The notes under the pieces are model-generated. The model saw nothing but the letters and a program-made list of their open reading frames with translations. It made no database searches and was not told the origin of the DNA. This document shows positions 54,741 to 64,000 of a stretch of 64,000 nt of DNA, one piece after another (position 1 is the first letter of the stretch; every line of letters begins with the position of its first letter). The stretch covers positions 704,501-768,500 of the forward strand of contig CALZFC010000053.1 of the NCBI GenBank assembly GCA_945643635.1. Direction: 5' to 3'. The stretch comes from Allodiplogaster sudhausi. Its lineage: Eukaryota; Nematoda; Chromadorea; Rhabditida; Diplogasteridae. The translations under genes were made by a program, and so were the position numbers.

Positions 54741-56916
54741 TTATAGGTCTACCAATATCAAGATGCAAATTTCGGCCCGGCCCCTTCGAATGTTGGCCCC
54801 GCCCTCTTCGAACTTAGGAACCGCCCCCTTGCCGTTTGACCTCGTCGTCGTTGCGACCTGCTCCGATCTGATCGTCGGCTTGCACGGCAGCACAAAGAGC
54901 GATCGGGCGAACACGAAGAGGGAAAGAGGCCCGCCCAGGACGAGCAGAAAGTCCGTCCAGAGCTTCTGGAAGTTTGGAAGGCTTGTCTATTTATTCATTT
55001 ATTTCATTATTCACTTTTCCATCTTTACCATACGCATCTGTCAGGCCTCATGGTCAACAAAGCAGAGTCAGAAAAGAAAATTATCAAGAGAAAAGCAAGC
55101 AAGAAAGGGGCCTACATGAGAAGTTATAATGAGCAAGAACGAAAAGAAAAAATTAAGAAGAGAAGAGCAAGACTTGTTGACGAGCACATTATGCAGGCCG
55201 AAGTTGTTGTGGTTTGGATTGAATGAGACGTGCCAGAAGAAGGCCTGCGACGAGAAGAGCAACGCCGTCTCGAGCACGGCGTACACGGCAAGGCTGACGT
55301 CGGCGCGAGTCACGGCGGGCTGAGAGGTGAGAGCGTATCTGATGGTCCCCGACACAGCCAGGGATGTCCAGCCGGTCCCGCAGCTATTTGGCATGGAATT
55401 TGAAAATTAAAATTGGACGCACAAACTATAGAATTCAACTGTGGGATGCGCTCAATTTGGACATCCACGAACAAGACACAGGCTTGCCAGCTCGTGACTA
55501 TTCGAGTTAAATTGAAATTGCATAGTGGAAGAATGTTTCAGTCGAAAATGTTAATTTGAATTATTTTTTAACTCTCGAAAATAATATAAGTACTTTTCCA
55601 CCCATTTTTCTCTCTAGCACTATTTGTCACGATCTCACTCTCTCTTTCTCACACTCTTTCTCATAATCTCTCTCTTCCTCCTTCTTTTTCTCTCTCTTCC
55701 TCTCTCTCTCTCTCTTCCTTTCTCCTTACCTGATTAATAATCATGAGTACGATGGCGACAACACAAGCGGACGATGCCGTGAGCATCTTGCCTAGGTCGC
55801 CGATGAACGCAATGTAGAGCTCATCCTAGTGATTTCATTTTTCCTCTCTCAATAAATACTGTTTTCTATAAAGTAATCAATCTCTCTCCTGGCCCTCTCA
55901 ATCCATGGCTCTTCCATCCCTCATTCTTATTTATTGTCTTTCTATCTCTGCCCTCTCTCTCTCACTCTCTCTCACTCTTTCTCCCAACTCTTTGAATTTC
56001 TCTTTTTCATTCAATAACCGGCCGAATACGATGCACGAGAGTGTAGCCAAAGGGATGCTCGAGATAAGATTCGTTTCGAAATTCGATGACGTTGTTGAAG
56101 TAGCGGAAAAGCAGGCAGATGTGAAGAGAAGTGAACAGAATGGCGCCCGTCGTCCGGAGCGGAGTGAGTGTCTTCATGTTATAATATACTGAGATGTGCG
56201 TTAATGGTCAGGAACAATTCAAATAGCTGCGTACTCCCTTAAGTGTGCCTGACAAATCGCCTCACGACCTAGAGAAATTTGATTTTTTTTATCATAACAA
56301 TTTTTCTCCAATATTTGTCATGGATATGATACAAACAATTCAAATTTCCCGCGCACTCTAGCTAGGTCCTGAGAAGAAAGTGCCGCAGCGAGGAGCGGAA
56401 CGAGCCCCGAAGCGACGTCTGCGGCTGCTTCGATCGCGATGACATTTATTTTTAGTGCGATGGGACTACGGTAAGTCGCCGATTCGAGGAGCTGAGAGAC
56501 GCCGTACGCAATTCCCACCGTGGCTGGTAACAGACAATTCGGATTGTTTTTTACAATTTTTTCTATATTAACGACATATAACTAAAGCGTTAACCTAATC
56601 ATTAATTTGTAAATAATTCGTCAAGTTATATATTATTTAAATCCGACAAAAGGGGTTGAATTAAATGCTGTGTATGAAGATGGTAGTCTGAAATATGCAT
56701 ATATTTTATAAAATTATAATTATAATTATACACTTTTGACGGCGATGAGCATTCGGAAGGCCGGATCTGCGGACGAGTGGGCGGAGCTTAGAAGGTGGAA
56801 ATGAGTTGGGTCGTCTCGCAATGAGAGGAGCAGGTAGACGGATGCGGCGATCGCGAATGGATAAGCGAAGAAGGTGAGGGCCGCAACTCCGCTCCAGGAG
56901 TAGACGTTGTAGTAGC

Positions 56917-56962
<46 letters not shown>

Positions 56963-57247
56963 TTATTGAGAGAGAGGAGATGGGTAGTGAGGGAGAGATA
57001 TAGTTAGGAAAGATAGGATAGAATGATAGTGAGAGAAAGAGAGATCGAGATGGAGAGGGAGAGTTGAGAGAGGGAGAGGATTTAGACATTGAGAGAAAGA
57101 GAGTGAAGAGGTTGTGAAGGACAGAGGAGTCGGGATTTTAAGACATAAGAGAGGGATTATGAGAGAGAGAGAGGGAGAGAAAAAGATGAGATAAGGTAGA
57201 GGGAAGGCACGGAGTGCCTCTTACCTGTCCGCAATGTCGACATACAT
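54741..57247 (-). CDS. Multi-pass membrane protein, chemoreceptor-like
   Basis: Seven minus-strand exons: 57225-57247 (MYVDIAD), 56734-56915, 56357-56523, 56019-56171, 55730-55825, about 55182-55390 and 54741-54965 (TAA), about 280-290 residues. Hydrophobic segments, in order: ALTFFAYPFAIAASVYLLLS; INVIAIEAAADVASGLVPLL; TTGAILFTSLHICLLFRYF; MLTASSACVVAIVLMII; VSLAVYAVLETALLF; DFLLVLGGPLSLFVFARSLF. With one weaker helix (TVGIAYGVSQLLE) this makes about seven, the size and layout of nematode serpentine chemoreceptors. Phase is kept except before exon 6, whose acceptor I could not fix. Exon 4 uses an AAG acceptor. The subfamily is not identified. Confidence 0.65.
56917..56957. repeat. GA microsatellite
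   Basis: (GA)n in the first intron of the receptor-like gene, followed by GA-rich sequence to about 57,190. Confidence 0.9.
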
Positions 57248-59713
57248 GATTTGCTAAACTGAGAAGCGTCGAGAATTCCTCACACTTGTTGTCATTCAAG
57301 TAACGGACAAAATATATGGAGGCGAACTCGGACGTGCCTCTGGGGCGCATATATGTAAACAGAAGCCGCCCCTCCCAGTCACAAATTGATGTAAACCTTT
57401 GTATCCGCTGGTCCCCTGTTCTATGTATATGTCACAGTGTAAATCGTGGTTGCAGCCCCCGAAGGAGCGATGGATTCTTTTTACATATGCAATATGCTCT
57501 CTGGTTTCCGACCTGAGCCCTTATCACGTCGATCTTTTGGTTTCCCGTCACCCACAAATGTGCAAAATAGGTTCAAATATCAAGCGAAATCCTCGACCTT
57601 GCAAGCCCCAGCTTACTAGTGCGTCTTCTATCATCTGTCTGTTATTAAAAGATGAAGCCGGAAACAGACGACTCAACTGCGTCGATCCCTATCTATCTCA
57701 TCTCTCTCTCACTATTTCAATCTCTCTTTCTCTCTCGCTCTCTTCATACATACCGTATTTTCTTTATTTGAACCCCCGGGGTACTATTTTTCAATAACCT
57801 TGCGAGGGAGGAGTTCTCTTATTGTTAGAAGGAATGGTAGCATTTTCATTCTGCTACCCTAAATGCTTGATAACAATTTTTTTTTCATAAAGAAAGATTA
57901 TAGCTCGATTTTCAATACAATCATCACTAGAATATATGTACATTTAAAGGCAGCTTTTTAATGATTATGCACTCAGTTCATTGGGAAGAGCACTAGAGGA
58001 ACTATTTTTCATGACATTGTCTAGGGGACAACAATTATAGGGGGTTACTAATAGAGAAAATAAGTATATTCGTGACGGATTAACAAGTAAATATATAAAT
58101 TCGGCTTATTAGTAACTCCTTCATCATGTAATTTAATGCAGGTTATTTGTGATGCACTTTAACACACTCTCCTACTATCTCCCTGTCCCCCTCTCGTTCT
58201 CTCTCTCTCTCTCTCTCTCTATTTGGTTCTCTCTTTTGCTCTCTATCTCTCCCAGTCTCTACCTGTCCTTCTCTCTTTCTCTCACTCTCCCTCTCTCTCT
58301 CTCTCTGTCTATCTCAAATGGCGACTGATTCGGACATAGTACGCATACACAGGAGCGAGAAGTGGGGAGGGAGGCATATCGTTTACTCCTACAAACCACA
58401 CTCATTCACTCTCGCTCTACTCCAGAGTGCTCTAGTGGCCCTCTCCACACATGAAAGGGTGTGAGAGCACCCTGAGGTCAGCAGGAGCCAGAGAGATTGG
58501 AGAGAGGGAGAGATAGAGAGAGAAAGAGAGAGCAAGGAAAGGGAGAGAAGAGAGACTTCGTACAACGTGACAATGATTGAGGCAAGCGTTGTTGAAAAAA
58601 AAACATCGTCCTTTTCTTTCAACAGGTCATTTTACGGGGTGTCCGCACGTAATCGAGCCGATCTTGCCTGTTAAGAGGAAGATTCAGAGAGAGAGAGAGA
58701 GATAAATGGAAAATGTGAGAGAGAAAAGAGAGAGAGCAATACAGCATTAGGAAAAGATAAGAGTGGTTTACAGGACAATTTTTTTAACCTGTTTTACAAA
58801 CGCTCTTGTGATCTGACAATGAGTTTCTCATTTCCTCGACAACCGTAACCCTCCACCCCTTATGGGTAAGCCGTTTTTTTTCGTTGCGCTGATAGTTAGT
58901 TAGTCTTTCACTCACTCCTCCGGCTTGGTCAAAAGTTGCCTGGAGTGTGCAGACTTCTCAACTTGAGTATTGCTTTCCCATTCCCTCACTCTCATCTCTA
59001 TCACTCTCTTTCTTTCTCTTTCTATCTCTCTCATCACTCACTCACTCTCTCTCTCACTTTCTCTCTCTCTCTTTCTTTCTTTCTCTCTATCCCTACTACG
59101 AAGAGTCTCTTGTTGCTATGAATGTACCCATGTGTACCTACACATTCTCTTCCTCTTATGTCTCACTACATTCTAGGAGGTGAGGCTCGACGACGACAAT
59201 GGATATCACCCCCTAACCCTGCTGAAGAGCTCACCATTTTCTGCAGAGAGCACAACATTCATTTTGCATCTTAAAGTAAATAAAAAGTTTTAATGAATTA
59301 AAATTGATGACTTTTTTTTTTTGAATTATAAGAAGGAGGGTTAAAAGTTCTCGTAATTGAGAGAACAATTCGTAATTGTTCTACATACATAAATTAAACC
59401 CGATAAGCGGATGGAATATAAAATCTTGTGCTCTGAAGCCGTCAGGTTTTGCTTCAGCGACGAGCTCATTCCATCAACTTTCCCTCAGGCGCGAGATGCG
59501 GAATCAAGGACAGGAATAATTGTTTGCTCGTGTGCGTACACTTAGTGTTCTTCTTCGGAAACGTGGTCAGAGAAGAGTTGCCAGAAAGGAGTGTCGGATG
59601 ATGACTGTACTTGCCATGCAGACATGTCTTAATAGAAGAGACGGAGAGTAAAAGAGGGCGAGAGATAGACAGAATGTTAGAGAGAGAGGGAAAGAAAGAA
59701 AAAAGGAAAAAGG

Positions 59714-59750
<37 letters not shown>

Positions 59751-60080
59751 GAGTGAGGGAGACAGAATAGATAAGAAAAGTTTATATGAAGAAAAAGAAG
59801 ACCACAGCACAAGAAACTTCTCTTCTGCTCTCGTGATTCTGTAAAAAGGCTATGCGCAAGCGCGCGATTCGGGAGTGTTAAGGAGATGAAGAAATAGAGA
59901 AAGAAAGAAAGAGAGAGAGGGAATGAGAGAAAGGGAAAAAGAGAATGAGAGCAATAGAAAGAGAGAGAAAGAGAGGAAGGGAGAGAAAGAAAAAAAGGCA
60001 GCGACATCTTCGAAGACGAACGTGTTGCTTCCGTGCATAATCCTCTCTTTCTGCATATTCGGGCATTCATTGTTGACACG
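57248..60080. other. Gene-poor region with simple sequence
   Basis: CT-rich tracts at 57,690-57,745, 58,190-58,315 and 58,975-59,095; GA-rich at 58,500-58,550, 58,685-58,735 and 59,640-59,700; (TA)n at about 59,717-59,747. One plus-strand stretch after TTCTAG at 59,178 reads EVRLDDDNGYHPLTLLKSSP and stays open to about 59,290; it could be a last exon but has no partners. No gene is called. Confidence 0.4.
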
Positions 60081-60086
60081 TCTGCA

Positions 60087-60370
60087 GATAGAAGGAGAGA
60101 GAAAGAGGGTGAGAGAGAGAAAGAGGGTGAGAGAGAGAGAAAGAGGGTGAGAGAGAGAAAGAGGGTGAGAGAGAGAAAGAGGATTAGAGAAAGAGAGAAA
60201 GAGGGTTAGAGAGAGAGAAAGAGGGTGAGAGAGAAAGTTAATGAGAGAGAAATGGGGCGAGAGAGAAAGAGGGTGAGAGGGGTTAGAAAGAGAAAGAGGG
60301 TTAGAGAAAGAAAGAGGGTGAGAGGGGTTAGAAAGAGAAAGAGGGTTAGAGAAAGAAAGAGGGTGAAAGA
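60087..60370. repeat. GAGAGAAAGAGGGT-type minisatellite
   Basis: About 15 irregular copies of a 14-18 bp unit ending GAGGGT, distinct from the array at 60,886. Confidence 0.85.
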
Positions 60371-60885
60371 GATTCCGGCGGCCATGCCACTTATAATGTA
60401 AAAAAAAAGGTTTTTTTAAACATAATTTTTCACATGTCTTAATTTCCTTACATCCTCCACACTTTTCTATAGCCTTGTTTAGCGAATTCTCACATCAAAA
60501 TCATAAAATTTTCTGAAAATATTGCATATTTTATTAAGTAATCGGGCCCAACCGAGATCAGAGCCGAGTCCTTGGGTTGGACCCGACCCGGATCGCTAAC
60601 TCTTCTAGCGCCCACTCTTTCTCTCTCCCTCTCTCTATCTCCCTCTCTCTCTCCTTCTTGCTCTCTCTTAACATCCATTTCCCTCCAATCCCACTGTTAT
60701 CAGAATTGATGATACAGTTTGACTTTGTGAAATTCGCAGTACACCTGCTAAGTAAGATGTAAGCCAATGCATGTATGTATGTACATACATCGTGACGGCT
60801 TCTTATCTTAAAATTTTTAAATCTTGACACCGCTGCAACTTGAACGAAGCCTTTTCTTACTTAGGCTTAGCCTCTAACAGGTCTC

Positions 60886-62208
60886 CAGAGAGAGAGAGAG
60901 AGAAAGAGAGAAAGAGCGAGAGAGAGAGAGAAAGAGAGAAAGAGCGAGAGAGAGAGAGAAAGAGAGAAAGAGCGAGAGAGAGAGAGAAAGAGAGAAAGAG
61001 CGAGAGAGAGAGAGAGAAAGAGAGAAAGAGCGAGAGAGAGAGAGAAAGAGAGAAAGAGCGAGAGAGAGAGAGAAAGAGAGAAAGAGCGAGAGAGAGAGAG
61101 AAAGAGAGAAAGAGCGAGAGAGAGAGAGAAAGAGAGAAAGAGCGAGAGAGAGAGAGAAAGAGAGAAAGAGCGAGAGAGAGAGAGAAAGAGAGAAAGAGCG
61201 AGAGAGAGAGAGAAAGAGAGAAAGAGCGAGAGAGAGAGAGAGAAAGAGAGAAAGAGCGAGAGAGAGAGAGAAAGAGAGAAAGAGCGAGAGAGAGAGAGAG
61301 AAAGAGAGAAAGAGCGAGAGAGAGAGAGAGAAAGAGAGAAAGAGCGAGAGAGAGAGAGAAAGAGAGAAAGAGCGAGAGAGAGAGAGAAAGAGAGAAAGAG
61401 CGAGAGAGAGAGAGAAAGAGAGAAAGAGCGAGAGAGAGAGAGAAAGAGAGAAAGAGCGAGAGAGAGAGAGAAAGAGAGAAAGAGCGAGAGAGAGAGAGAA
61501 AGAGAGAAAGAGCGAGAGAGAGAGAGAAAGAGAGAAAGAGCGAGAGAGAGAGAGAAAGAGAGAAAGAGCGAGAGAGAGAGAAAGAGAGAAAGAGCGAGAG
61601 AGAGAGAGAAAGAGAGAAAGAGCGAGAGAGAGAGAGAGAAAGAGAGAAAGAGCGAGAGAGAGAGAGAAAGAGAGAAAGAGCGAGAGAGAGAGAGAGAAAG
61701 AGAGAAAGAGCGAGAGAGAGAGAGAAAGAGAGAAAGAGCGAGAGAGAGAGAGAGAGAAAGAGAGAAAGAGCGAGAGAGAGAGAAAGAGAGAAAGAGCGAG
61801 AGAGAGAGAGAAAGAGAGAAAGAGCGAGAGAGAGAGAGAAAGAGAGAAAGAGCGAGAGAGAGAGAGAAAGAGAGAAAGAGCGAGAGAGAGAGAGAAAGAG
61901 AGAAAGAGCGAGAGAGAGAGAGAAAGAGAGAAAGAGCGAGAGAGAGAGAGAAAGAGAGAAAGAGCGAGAGAGAGAGAGAAAGAGAGAAAGAGCGAGAGAG
62001 AGAGAGAAAGAGAGAAAGAGCGAGAGAGAGAGAGAAAGAGAGAAAGAGCGAGAGAGAGAGAGAAAGAGAGAAAGAGCGAGAGAGAGAGAGAAAGAGAGAA
62101 AGAGCGAGAGAGAGAGAGAGAAAGAGAGAAAGAGCGAGAGAGAGAGAGAAAGAGAGAAAGAGCGAGAGAGAGAGAGAAAGAGAGAAAGAGCGAGAGAGAG
62201 AGAGAGAG
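60886..62208. repeat. 28-bp GA-rich satellite array (~47 copies)
   Basis: A unit of the form GCGAGAGAGAGAGAGAAAGA plus GAGAAAGA, 28 bp, with 26- and 30-bp variants, repeated from 60,886 to 62,208. The unit lacks stops in all purine or pyrimidine readings, so both strands carry frames of 450-545 residues that I regard as artefacts. Confidence 0.95.

Positions 62209-64000
<1,792 letters not shown>

Noticed and set aside
60087..60370. CRISPR-like array
   Set aside because: The units are degenerate GA-rich minisatellite copies without spacers, in a eukaryotic genome.

Overview
The window is nuclear DNA of a small-genome invertebrate, most probably a nematode. Genes are made of short GC-rich exons separated by mostly short AT-rich introns ending in TTTTCAG-like sites, though several exons fit only AAG or GAG acceptors. 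The gene families fit: an ShKT-type Cys peptide, cystatins, an Ly6/activin-receptor-like secreted protein, an F-box protein, multi-pass chemoreceptor-like proteins and Asn-glycosylation repeat proteins. Start codons preceded by CTTCAG-ACA-ATG look like trans-splice acceptors. I cannot name the species. Almost no gene is visible as one long reading frame; the models here were built exon by exon by matching splice sites, phase and paralogous copies.

Layout. 0.4-10.9 kb is one large inverted repeat (about 3 kb arms, centre near 7,880) with a broken rhodopsin-type receptor gene in each arm. Its left arm was later split by a 4.5 kb LTR element (634-5134); the right arm still holds the empty site. 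11.6-14.4 kb is an 11-exon gene in which one exon (DPNYQTLAAVG...) was copied eight times. 15.3-21.5 kb holds an ShKT micro-gene and a duplicated block with an intact cystatin, a decayed cystatin and stray DPNYQTL exons. 22.1-24.2 kb is a secreted Cys-rich gene. 26.0-28.5 kb is an F-box gene (minus strand).

30.1-35.8 kb has two plus-strand genes for charged, probably nuclear proteins; the last intron of the second carries a 1.47 kb TA-flanked foldback transposon. 37.3-44.9 kb holds two paralogous 11-residue-repeat secreted proteins, the first intact with dozens of NVT sequons, the second decaying; a 68-residue secreted peptide lies between them. 45.9-48.8 kb has a tRNA-derived element, a LINE 3' fragment and a tandem duplication of a TATA promoter plus first exons. 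The gene fed by the second promoter copy (48.4-53.3 kb, repeated RPAFYD modules) is split by a second LTR element with only a gag-like reading frame. 53.5-54.4 kb has two small foldback elements, and 54.7-57.2 kb a multi-pass receptor-like gene (minus strand). The rest, 57.3-64.0 kb, is mostly GA/CT simple sequence, including a 1.3 kb array of a 28-bp unit.

The genes show no shared pathway; most are secreted or membrane proteins in fast-evolving duplicated families. The dominant theme is local duplication followed by decay, with repeated insertion of non-autonomous transposons.
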